DNA of 33,016 nucleotides, from positions 1 through 33,016 of the forward strand of contig WLMU01000013.1 in the NCBI GenBank assembly GCA_009700115.1. The letters run 5' to 3'. This DNA comes from Actinomycetota bacterium. Lineage in GTDB: Bacteria > Actinomycetota > Acidimicrobiia > Acidimicrobiales > Acidimicrobilacustridaceae. This document shows, one piece after another, positions 1-6,456 of this stretch (its first letter is position 1; each line of letters begins with the position of its first letter). A program made the translations under genes and the position numbers. The notes below the pieces were generated by a model that had not been told where the DNA came from, did no database searches, and saw only the letters and a list, made by a program, of their open reading frames with translations.

Positions 1-994
1 CGCCGCGAGCAGCAACGAACACTGAGGCGCCAAAGGTTTGGCGACCTGGGTGTTCAAACACGATGTCGACATCGCGACCGATCATTGAGCGAATGTCTTT
101 GCCCAGTCGACGCCATTCTGTCTCGTCTTGGGTGTGCTCATCGGCCCAGAACTTGTAGTTGGATGCACGACGATCGATGACGTGCTCAACGCCGAGGTCG
201 TTCAGCAGTCCAACCTTTTCTGGGGATGACACAACACCGACCGGGGTGCCTCCACCATTGAGGATGTACTGGACGGCGTAACCGCCGAGGCCACCCGACG
301 CGCCCCAAACAAGAACGGCATCGCCTTGTTTCATTTGAGCGGCATTCCTACTCACCAGCATCCGGTAACTCGTGGAGTTGCACAATGCGTTAACTGATGC
401 TTCTTCCCACGAAAGATGAGCAGGCTTTGGCATGAGCTGATTCGCTTTGACAACCGAAAGTTCGGCGAGTCCGCCGTAGTTGGTTTCGAAACCCCAAATA
501 CGTTGGTTGTCACCGAGCATTGAGTCGTTGTGGCTTGAAGGATCTTGATCGTCGACGTAGTTGCAGTGCACGACGACTTTGTCGCCAACCTTCCACTTAC
601 GCACTGCGCTGCCAACTCGCAGGACAACGCCTGATGCATCGGAACCGACAGCGTGGAACGGTTGGTCGTGACGTGCTCCCCAGTAACTCTCTTTGCCGAG
701 GCGCTTCAGGAAACCGAACGTCGAAACCGGTTCAAAGATTGAGGACCAAACGGTGTTGAAGTTGATTGAGCTCGCCATGACAGCGATGACCGCTTCATCG
801 GGGGCGAGTTCGGGGAGGGCGATCTCTTGGAGATGAAGTGCCTGACGAGGGTCCTTGGCTTCTGACTCCATGCCGTCGAACATCGTCTGCTCTGAGGCGA
901 GAACGACGGTGGCCTTATAGGACTCGGGGAGGGGGATGGCAGCGAGTTCCTCGCCGGGGGCACCCTGGAGAATGGCATCGATGATCTGTTGCAT
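1..994 (-). CDS. ccr: Crotonyl-CoA carboxylase/reductase (5' part; 3' end lies outside the window)
   Basis: Catalyses reductive carboxylation of crotonyl-CoA with NADPH and CO2 to ethylmalonyl-CoA, the signature step of the ethylmalonyl-CoA pathway. The visible 331 residues translate without a stop. They begin MQQIIDAILQG and carry the family blocks SDASGVVLRVG, DDQDPSSHNDSMLGDNQRIW, GFETNYGG (the Phe-Glu pair of the CO2 pocket), NQLMPKPAHLSWEEA and the nucleotide-binding WGASGGLGGYAVQY. The text resembles Streptomyces Ccr as I remember it, including the N-terminus, which supports the ATG at 994. About 115 C-terminal residues should lie beyond position 1. No Shine-Dalgarno sequence precedes the start; a TAGCGT hexamer sits 8 bases upstream. 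The gene is divergent from a thiolase of the same pathway. Ordinary zinc alcohol dehydrogenases or quinone reductases lack these blocks, so I consider the call secure. Confidence 0.95.
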   Translation of the reverse strand, partial: MQQIIDAILQGAPGEELAAIPLPESYKATVVLASEQTMFDGMESEAKDPRQALHLQEIALPELAPDEAVIAVMASSINFNTVWSSIFEPVSTFGFLKRLGKESYWGARHDQPFHAVGSDASGVVLRVGSAVRKWKVGDKVVVHCNYVDDQDPSSHNDSMLGDNQRIWGFETNYGGLAELSVVKANQLMPKPAHLSWEEASVNALCNSTSYRMLVSRNAAQMKQGDAVLVWGASGGLGGYAVQYILNGGGTPVGVVSSPEKVGLLNDLGVEHVIDRRASNYKFWADEHTQDETEWRRLGKDIRSMIGRDVDIVFEHPGRQTFGASVFVAARG

Positions 995-1002
995 GAGGCG
1001 GC

Positions 1003-1008
1003 ACGCTA
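1003..1008 (-). promoter_or_regulatory. Putative -10 hexamer (TAGCGT) of ccr
   Basis: TAGCGT on the minus strand ends 8 bases before the ccr ATG, and no Shine-Dalgarno sequence is present. This fits a leaderless or nearly leaderless transcript. The same hexamer recurs before several other genes here. Confidence 0.5.
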
Positions 1009-1020
1009 CCGGGCCTGATG

Positions 1021-1055
1021 GGCCTCAGGCCATGCGGGCCGGGTGCCCTGAGGCC
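1021..1055. repeat. Inverted repeat with embedded direct repeat, candidate operator between ccr and thiolase
   Basis: GGCCTCAGG (1021-1029) is matched by its exact reverse complement CCTGAGGCC (1047-1055). In addition AGGCCATGCGG occurs twice in direct orientation, at 1027-1037 and 1051-1061, with a 24-base period. The left arm falls where the -35 element of ccr would lie relative to the putative -10 at 1003-1008. A regulator binding site is an inference. Confidence 0.5.
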
Positions 1056-1171
1056 ATGCGGTGGCCGTGGTTACCGGCGGGTACAGTTCTGGCCCGGGAC
1101 ATCGCCGTCCCTCCCGTCGATCGCCTGTCTGAGCCGGCGACGGGGAACAATTCCTCTTGGGAGGTTCAGGC

Positions 1172-2353
1172 ATGGCTGGTTCGGTCATTCTCGCTGGCGC
1201 TCGTACGCCTATTGGCAAGCTTTCTGGTTCATTAGCCGGATTCGAAGCCACTGATCTCGGTGCACTTGCCATCCGCGCTGCGCTTCAGCGCGCTGGGCTC
1301 ACCCCGGAACAGGTCGATTATGTGTTCATGGGGCAGGTGCTGCTCGGCGGTGCTGGTCAGATGACTGCACGTCAAGCATCAACCAAAGCTGGCATTCCCA
1401 TGTCGGTTCCTTCGACCACCGTCAACAAGGTGTGTCTCTCAGGTCTCAATGCAATTCATCTTGCCGACCTCTACATCCAGTCCGGCGAGGCCGACATCGT
1501 TGTCGCCGGCGGTATGGAGTCGATGACCAATGCGCCGTACCTCATGCCAGGAGCTCGCGCTGGTTTGCGCATGGGCGACAGCAAAGTCATCGACTCGATG
1601 ATGTTCGACGGACTGTTCTGCGCCATTGACCAATTGGCAATGGGTGCTGGCACCGAAAAGTACGCAGCTACCGCCGGCATCAGCCGCGAATCACAGGATG
1701 CGCTCGCCGCACTTTCACACGCACGAGCCGTCAAAGCACAGGCGGAAGGCCTTTTCAACGACGAGATCGTCAAGGTGGAGATTCCACAGCGCAAGGGTGA
1801 CCCGAAGTTGTTCTCCGAAGACGAAGGTGTTCGCGCGGAATCTACCTACGACTCCCTGAGCGGTCTTCGTCCGGCATTCGATAAGGCCGGAAACATCACC
1901 GCTGGTAACGCTTCGCAAATTTCCGATGGTGGCGCAGCGGTCATCGTTGCATCGGAAGCGGCTGCTGAGCGTCTTGGCATTACGCCGCTCGGTCGCATCG
2001 TTGGATATGGCCAGGTTGCTGGTCCCGATGCATCACTGCTCGATCAGCCCGCCAATGCAATCAATAACGCGCTCGATCGCGTCGGCATGAAGGTCAGCGA
2101 TCTCGACCTCTTCGAATTGAACGAAGCATTCGCCGCCGTCGGAGTTGCTTCAATGGCGAAACTTGGCATCACCGACGAAATCACCAACGTCAACGGTGGC
2201 GCAATCGCTCTTGGTCACCCCATTGGCATGTCGGGCACCCGTGTTGCCCTGCACCTCTTGATGGAACTCAAGCGTCGCGGTGGCGGTAAGGGCGCTGCTG
2301 CACTTTGTGGCGGCGGCGGTCAGGGCGACGCCATCTTGCTGGAAACGATCTGA
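1172..2353 (+). CDS. Acetyl-CoA acetyltransferase (thiolase)
   Basis: A 393-residue thiolase that condenses two acetyl-CoA to acetoacetyl-CoA, or runs the reverse cleavage. The nucleophile is Cys88 in NKVCLSG; the second catalytic pair is His349 in GHPIGMSG and Cys379 in CGGGGQGDA. Length and motifs match the biosynthetic/acetoacetyl-CoA type. The ATG at 1172 follows a good Shine-Dalgarno GGGAGG (1159-1164) with a 7-base spacer, so the more upstream TTG at 1157 is unlikely. It is divergent from ccr, which places it as the entry step of the ethylmalonyl-CoA pathway, although the same enzyme could serve polyhydroxybutyrate synthesis or fatty-acid oxidation. A possible -10 TACAGT lies at 1082-1087. 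The stop codon is one base from the convergent recR stop. Confidence 0.93.
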   Translation: MAGSVILAGARTPIGKLSGSLAGFEATDLGALAIRAALQRAGLTPEQVDYVFMGQVLLGGAGQMTARQASTKAGIPMSVPSTTVNKVCLSGLNAIHLADLYIQSGEADIVVAGGMESMTNAPYLMPGARAGLRMGDSKVIDSMMFDGLFCAIDQLAMGAGTEKYAATAGISRESQDALAALSHARAVKAQAEGLFNDEIVKVEIPQRKGDPKLFSEDEGVRAESTYDSLSGLRPAFDKAGNITAGNASQISDGGAAVIVASEAAAERLGITPLGRIVGYGQVAGPDASLLDQPANAINNALDRVGMKVSDLDLFELNEAFAAVGVASMAKLGITDEITNVNGGAIALGHPIGMSGTRVALHLLMELKRRGGGKGAAALCGGGGQGDAILLETI

Positions 2354-2354
2354 G

Positions 2355-2957
2355 CTAATCGACGTCGCGGCGTCCCTCGAGGGCGCGGCCGAGCGTGAGC
2401 TCGTCTGCGTACTCGAGGTCGCCACCGACCGGAAGTCCGCTGGCAATTCGTGTGACGCGAATGCCGAGTGGTTTGAGCAAGCGTCCCAAATACATCGCGG
2501 TTGCTTCACCTTCGATGTTGGGGTTTGTGCACAGGATGACTTCTTCGATTCCTTCGGGCTCGATGCGTGTGAGCAGTTCCTTCACGCGCAATTGATCGGG
2601 CCCAATACCCTCGATGGGACTAATTGCGCCTTGAAGCACGTGATAGCGGCCGCGGTATTCGCCGGTCTTTTCAACGGCGACGATGTCGCGAGGTTCTTCA
2701 ACCACGCAGACCACGCCTGCCTCGCGGCGTGTATCGCTGCAGATTCCGCAGGAGTCACCTTCGGACACGTTGAAACATGTCGTGCAAAAGCTGACGCGTT
2801 CTTTCACGATGAGAATGGAATTGGCTAACCGAGCGGCGTCCTCGGTGGGCATCTTGAGCAAGTGAAACGCGATGCGTTGCGCGGATTTCGGGCCAACACC
2901 AGGAAGGCGACCGAGTTCGTCGATGAGATCCTGAACTGGACCGGCGTAGATGCTCAC
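2355..2957 (-). CDS. recR: Recombination mediator protein RecR
   Basis: RecR, 200 residues, works with RecF and RecO to load RecA on gapped DNA. An N-terminal helix-hairpin-helix region ([14 protein letters not shown]) is followed by a four-cysteine zinc finger (Cys58, 61, 70, 73) and a Toprim domain beginning near [20 protein letters not shown]. Length is normal for the family. The start is GTG at 2957; it overlaps the ebfC stop as GTGA, so translation is probably coupled. The order dnaX-ebfC-recR on one strand is the classical arrangement in bacteria. Nothing in it looks truncated. Confidence 0.97.
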   Translation of the reverse strand: MSIYAGPVQDLIDELGRLPGVGPKSAQRIAFHLLKMPTEDAARLANSILIVKERVSFCTTCFNVSEGDSCGICSDTRREAGVVCVVEEPRDIVAVEKTGEYRGRYHVLQGAISPIEGIGPDQLRVKELLTRIEPEGIEEVILCTNPNIEGEATAMYLGRLLKPLGIRVTRIASGLPVGGDLEYADELTLGRALEGRRDVD

Positions 2958-3367
2958 TCGTGATCGCTCGATTGAGGTGTATCGATCTCAATGATGTCGT
3001 CGGGTGCTCCGAAAAGACCAAGTGCGTCGAGATCGACAAGACCGCCAAGGTCGCCGAGGTCGGGCATGGCTGCGTTCTGAAAAGGCCCAAGTACTTCCTG
3101 TTGCATCTCATCGATTTGCGCGAGTGCATCGTGAAATGCGGCAAGCACAAGATCTTCGAGCATGGCGACGTCGGAAGGGTCGACAGCTTCGGGAGAAATC
3201 GAAACATCGAGCATCTGCATGCCACCGGTGACGCGAATGGCGACAGCGCCTCCGCCGGCTTGACCGACGAACTCGCGAGCAGCGGCGTCGGCGCGAGCTT
3301 GCTCAAACTGCTGTTGCATCGCCATTGCTTGGCTAAGCATTGAGCTGAGATCGAATTGGTCAGACAC
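2954..3367 (-). CDS. YbaB/EbfC family nucleoid-associated protein
   Basis: A 137-residue member of the YbaB/EbfC DNA-binding family, normally encoded between dnaX and recR as here. The central region, with [20 protein letters not shown] and the following helix [19 protein letters not shown], matches the family core. Unusually, the protein continues for about 37 residues into an acidic, Gly/Leu/Asp-rich tail ([19 protein letters not shown] and on to the C-terminus), longer than the roughly 105-110 residues usual for the family. The start is taken as GTG at 3367, 32 bases after the dnaX stop, behind GGGAG. Function is inferred from family membership: a homodimeric tweezer-like DNA-binding protein. 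Confidence 0.85.
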   Translation of the reverse strand: MSDQFDLSSMLSQAMAMQQQFEQARADAAAREFVGQAGGGAVAIRVTGGMQMLDVSISPEAVDPSDVAMLEDLVLAAFHDALAQIDEMQQEVLGPFQNAAMPDLGDLGGLVDLDALGLFGAPDDIIEIDTPQSSDHE

Positions 3368-3399
3368 GTGGGCTCCCGCAGGGGCGATGGGGTAGGGAA

Positions 3400-5349
3400 T
3401 CAGTTTTCGTCGACGAGTTCGGCGCCGGGGAAGACCGCAGCAATGCGATCAGCACCCGCAGAAGATGCGCCTCTGGCATTTCTGAGGTCGTCGAGATCGA
3501 TGGATTCATCGACGGGATTTTGGTCGGTTGCTGCTCGGCGCGCCGCAGCGACACTTCGAGGTGCAGATGGATCGGGTGCCGAACCATCGACAACGAGACG
3601 AATGGGGACCGGGGCACCGAAGTGTGCTGCAAGTGCAGATTCAACCTCGGAGCGGCATTCTTCGCAGCGAACCGCATGCGGTTCATTGGGTAATCCAAAG
3701 ACGGCGACACCATCGACAACGTCGACCCAATGTCCGCCGGAGAATCGAGCGCGAGACCGTTGGGGAAGTGAGGGAAGAAGGGTGTCGCTCCAGTTGCTCG
3801 TGAGATCGATGAGCGCCGGCATGGACCCGCCTGTAGGAGCAGGTGCGGCCGGAGCGCTTGGCGCCACTTCAACGATCGGCTCAGGGGTGAGATCGGCGAC
3901 TGGTTCGGCGACTGGTTCACCAATTGGTTCGGCGACTAGCCCAGTAGCCGGCTCGGGGGCGGGCACTGCTGCTGGGCTGGGGGCCGCACTGGGGGCCGTA
4001 GCTGCGCCGGGACGACCGGGACGGGCGGGACGAGTTGGTGGGCGAGCCGCAGCGCGACTTGGTCGAATTGGTTCTTCGCCTCCTGTTCGACGGCGAAGTT
4101 CCTCGCGAGCGACATCGGCGGGACGACTGCCAGCTGCTGGCATGGGACTGGAATCGACCTGCTCGTCGTCGGTGTCATCGGCAATGGGGGGTGGGAGTGC
4201 CTTGGGCCGTGCCGGTCCTGGCGCCTTGGTTGCCGCGTCAGTCGAAACGACGACTCCGTCGCGTTCGAGTCGTGAAATGCGATCGGCGAGCGATGACAAA
4301 GAGACGTCGGCATCGTCGCGAGTGAGTCGGACTAACGCGACTTCAAGTGGGATGCGTGGGTCGAGGGCGTCTTGAATGCCCACGAATGCTTCGCCGAGTG
4401 CTTCAAGCGCACGAGTTGCACCAGCAGCACTGAGGCGTCGGCCCTGTTCGACAGCGCGATCGCGATCGGTGTCGGTCAGGCGAGAAAGGTCGGCGCCAAC
4501 CGACGCAAGGAAGACATCGCGTAGCCGTGCGATGAGAGCCTCGCCGAGAACACGCGGGTTGCGCCCACGAGAGAGGGCACCCTCGACGGCAATGAGTGCG
4601 CGGCCGGTATCGCGTTCACAGAGGGCTTCGACAAGTTCATCGACGGCATCTTCAGAATCGGGAATACCGCCAGCGGCAACAACTCGATCGAGTGCAGAGA
4701 GTGTGTCGCGCGCAGATCCCGCGCCAACGCGCAAGACATAGGAGCGACCTTCGGGCGAAAGTTCGAGACCAGCATCGGCGACGACGTAGTCGACGAGTCC
4801 TTCAAGATCGGCGGCCGATAGCAGGTGCACCTCGAAATGCTGCGTGCGGCTCCGAATGGTCGGAAGAACTTTCTGCGGATCGGTGGTTGCCAACACGAAG
4901 ATGACGTGAGAAGGCGGTTCCTCGAGCGTTTTCAATAATGCATTCGACGCGGCAGTCGAAAGCATGTGGACCTCATCGAGGATGTACACCTTGTAGCGAC
5001 CAGGCGTAGCAAGCGATGCGCTTGAGATGAGATCTCGAATCGAGTCGACGCCGTTATTGGAAGCAGCGTCGAGTTCGTGAACATCGAAACTGGTTCCCGC
5101 ATCGATGGAGAGGCACGAGTCGCACACACAACATGGCTCGCCCGCTTCGGGATTCTGACAATTGAGAACCTTGGCAAGGATGCGAGCGGTAGAGGTTTTG
5201 CCGGTACCTCTCGGGCCAGAGAAGAGATAGGCGTGGCCCAAGCGATCTTCGGTGACGGCGTTGCGAAGCGCCGACACAAGGTGCTCTTGGCCACGAACCT
5301 CACTGAAGCGACTCGGGCGATAGCGGCGATAGAGCGACTGATAGGACAT
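3400..5349 (-). CDS. dnaX: DNA polymerase III subunit gamma/tau
   Basis: Clamp-loader ATPase, 649 residues. MSYQSLYRRYRPSRFSEVRG is a canonical DnaX N-terminus, which fixes the start at the ATG at 5349; the frame stays open upstream through the SRP RNA gene, but that extension is not protein-like. Walker A is GPRGTGKTS (45-53), zinc cysteines include Cys64, 73, 76 and 79, and Walker B is LDEVHML (around 124-130). Domain III follows, then from about residue 400 a long Pro/Ala/Glu-rich linker with EPIGEPVAEPVADL-type repeats, and a C-terminal tau-like domain. I saw no convincing slippery sequence for a frameshifted gamma product. TAGGCT sits 8 bases before the ATG. ebfC and recR follow on the same strand. 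Confidence 0.96.
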   Translation of the reverse strand: MSYQSLYRRYRPSRFSEVRGQEHLVSALRNAVTEDRLGHAYLFSGPRGTGKTSTARILAKVLNCQNPEAGEPCCVCDSCLSIDAGTSFDVHELDAASNNGVDSIRDLISSASLATPGRYKVYILDEVHMLSTAASNALLKTLEEPPSHVIFVLATTDPQKVLPTIRSRTQHFEVHLLSAADLEGLVDYVVADAGLELSPEGRSYVLRVGAGSARDTLSALDRVVAAGGIPDSEDAVDELVEALCERDTGRALIAVEGALSRGRNPRVLGEALIARLRDVFLASVGADLSRLTDTDRDRAVEQGRRLSAAGATRALEALGEAFVGIQDALDPRIPLEVALVRLTRDDADVSLSSLADRISRLERDGVVVSTDAATKAPGPARPKALPPPIADDTDDEQVDSSPMPAAGSRPADVAREELRRRTGGEEPIRPSRAAARPPTRPARPGRPGAATAPSAAPSPAAVPAPEPATGLVAEPIGEPVAEPVADLTPEPIVEVAPSAPAAPAPTGGSMPALIDLTSNWSDTLLPSLPQRSRARFSGGHWVDVVDGVAVFGLPNEPHAVRCEECRSEVESALAAHFGAPVPIRLVVDGSAPDPSAPRSVAAARRAATDQNPVDESIDLDDLRNARGASSAGADRIAAVFPGAELVDEN

Positions 5350-5357
5350 TGGTGGCG

Positions 5358-5363
5358 AGCCTA
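5358..5363 (-). promoter_or_regulatory. Putative -10 hexamer (TAGGCT) of dnaX
   Basis: TAGGCT on the minus strand ends 8 bases before the dnaX ATG, without a Shine-Dalgarno sequence between. Consistent with a leaderless dnaX transcript starting downstream of the SRP RNA. Confidence 0.4.
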
Positions 5364-5417
5364 CCGATCGGCTGGGACTGCCATCGCCCCGATCTGTGGG
5401 CAATGGGCGGAAAAAGA

Positions 5418-5549
5418 CCCGCTCTCCCGTGTGACGGTCAGGCGACCTGCGGCACATCGGTGATCCCGTTGAGAGCTGCTGCCTTCCGGCCCTGACTCGA
5501 TTCGCGGGTTCCGATTGCACAGGACCCGACCGCCACACGCGAGAGCGGG
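5418..5549 (-). ncRNA. ffs: Signal recognition particle RNA (bacterial small SRP RNA)
   Basis: The minus strand carries the SRP domain IV core GGCCGGAAGGCAGCAGC (complement of 5475-5491), containing the GGAA tetraloop and the asymmetric loop that bind Ffh. The ends pair: CCCGCTCTCGCGTGTG at the 5' side can fold with CACACGGGAGAGCGGG at the 3' side, giving a long terminal hairpin. A run of U (complement of 5411-5415) follows immediately and acts as the terminator. The predicted length of about 132 bases is somewhat longer than the usual ~100-base form. Its position upstream of dnaX and next to tRNA-Ser is common in actinobacteria. Exact ends are inferred from pairing. Confidence 0.9.
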
Positions 5550-5609
5550 TCGGGAGGAACGATACCCTGTCGGCTCGGAACACCGTCCGGCACAAATGGA
5601 TGGTCCCCG

Positions 5610-5697
5610 GGAGGGGTGCGAGAGCGGCCGAATCGGCACGCTTGGAAAGCGTGTGTGGGGTAACTCACCGTGGGTTCGAATCCCACTCCCTCCGCCA
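5610..5697 (+). tRNA. tRNA-Ser(GGA)
   Basis: A class II tRNA of 88 bases including an encoded CCA. The acceptor GGAGGGG pairs with TCCCTCC (one G-U), discriminator G. The anticodon stem CACGC/GCGTG encloses the loop TTGGAAA with anticodon GGA at 5644-5646, reading UCC/UCU. A variable arm and the T arm GTGGG-TTCGAAT-CCCAC are present. It is divergent from the SRP RNA. Confidence 0.97.
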
Positions 5698-5733
5698 GCA
5701 AGTACAGACGAACGCAACGTGATCGGAGACCGA

Positions 5734-6222
5734 ATGGGAGTTGCAACTGACACCCCCGAGTCCTCCGATCACGGGCTTTCTGATTTTGACCTCATGGGCT
5801 TGGCCCTTGAAGAAGCAAGGCTCGCCGGCGAGCAAGGTGAAGTGCCGATCGGCGCCGTTGTGGTGATCGATGGCCAGGTCGTTGCTCGTCGTCATAACGA
5901 GCGTGAACAGTCACAGGACCCCACCTCGCACGCAGAACTCCTCGCGGTTCGAGATGCTGCAGCAGCCATAGGTTCTTGGCGACTCGAGAATGCCACCGTG
6001 GTTGTCACGCTTGAACCCTGCGCCATGTGTGCTGGGCTCATGGTGAACGCTCGAGTTGGCCGAGTGGTCTTCGGAGCGCGTAGCTATGAAAACGGTGCAT
6101 GCGGTTCGCTGTATCAACTTGGGAGCGATCCTCGACTGAACCACGAGTTCGTGACCGTTGCTGACGTGCGGGCCGAGGAGTGCAGCGAACTGCTCTCTAC
6201 GTACTTTGCTGGCCTGCGCTGA
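5734..6222 (+). CDS. tadA: tRNA-specific adenosine deaminase TadA
   Basis: A 162-residue zinc deaminase that converts the wobble adenosine of tRNA-Arg(ACG) to inosine. The CDA-fold zinc site is visible: His66-Ala-Glu68 (SHAELLAV) and Cys96-x2-Cys99 (LEPCAMCAG). VNARVGRVVFGARSYENGACGS matches the C-terminal TadA signature. The ATG at 5734 follows GGAG (5725-5728) with a 5-base spacer; a GTG at 5719 is an alternative. The gene lies between two serine tRNA genes. Guanine or cytosine deaminases share the fold, but the HAE and PCAMC context points to TadA. Confidence 0.92.
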   Translation: MGVATDTPESSDHGLSDFDLMGLALEEARLAGEQGEVPIGAVVVIDGQVVARRHNEREQSQDPTSHAELLAVRDAAAAIGSWRLENATVVVTLEPCAMCAGLMVNARVGRVVFGARSYENGACGSLYQLGSDPRLNHEFVTVADVRAEECSELLSTYFAGLR

Positions 6223-6284
6223 ACTCTTTCTGATCCTCAAGGCGCGTTGGCCCCCTTCGAACAGGGGCAACTAGTGTCGAAGAC

Positions 6285-6374
6285 GGAAAGTTGCCAGAGC
6301 GGACGAATGGGGCGGCCTCGAAAGCCGTTGTGGCCTTCGGGTCACCGAGGGTTCGAATCCCTCACTTTCCGCCA
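6285..6374 (+). tRNA. tRNA-Ser(CGA)
   Basis: A 90-base class II tRNA with encoded CCA. The acceptor GGAAAGT pairs fully with ACTTTCC, discriminator G. The anticodon stem GCGGC/GCCGT holds the loop CTCGAAA with anticodon CGA at 6319-6321, reading UCG. A long variable arm (GTGGCCTTCGGGTCAC region) and the T arm GAGGG-TTCGAAT-CCCTC are clear. Confidence 0.97.
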
Positions 6375-6380
6375 CCAATG

Positions 6381-6400
6381 CCGGCGCCTACGGGCGCCGG
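6381..6400 (+). terminator. Hairpin after tRNA-Ser(CGA), possible terminator
   Basis: CCGGCGCC (6381-6388) and GGCGCCGG (6393-6400) form a perfect 8-bp stem closed by the loop TACG. C(UACG)G belongs to the exceptionally stable UNCG tetraloop class. No U run follows, so this may be a processing or attenuation hairpin rather than an intrinsic terminator. Confidence 0.4.
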
Positions 6401-6441
6401 TGGCGCGTCCGGTGGCGGGAGTGAATGCGCTCGGTGGGTCC

Positions 6442-6447
6442 TAGCCT
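6442..6447 (+). promoter_or_regulatory. Putative -10 hexamer (TAGCCT) of the ABC exporter gene
   Basis: TAGCCT ends 9 bases before the ATG at 6457; there is no Shine-Dalgarno sequence between them. Confidence 0.35.
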
Positions 6448-6456
6448 GAGCGGACC

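Noticed and set aside
3356-4375. Open frame of 339 codons on the plus strand
   Set aside because: It lies wholly antisense to dnaX, is dominated by Ser, Arg, Ala and Gly with no domain, and the opposite frame is an unmistakable DnaX.
3400-5349. Programmed frameshift producing a separate gamma subunit of DnaX
   Set aside because: No A/U-rich slippery heptamer with a following hairpin was seen in the GC-rich linker.
5350-5595. Extension of dnaX upstream to a start near 5595
   Set aside because: It would run through the SRP RNA gene; the protein text is Arg/Ser-rich and the canonical DnaX N-terminus begins at 5349.
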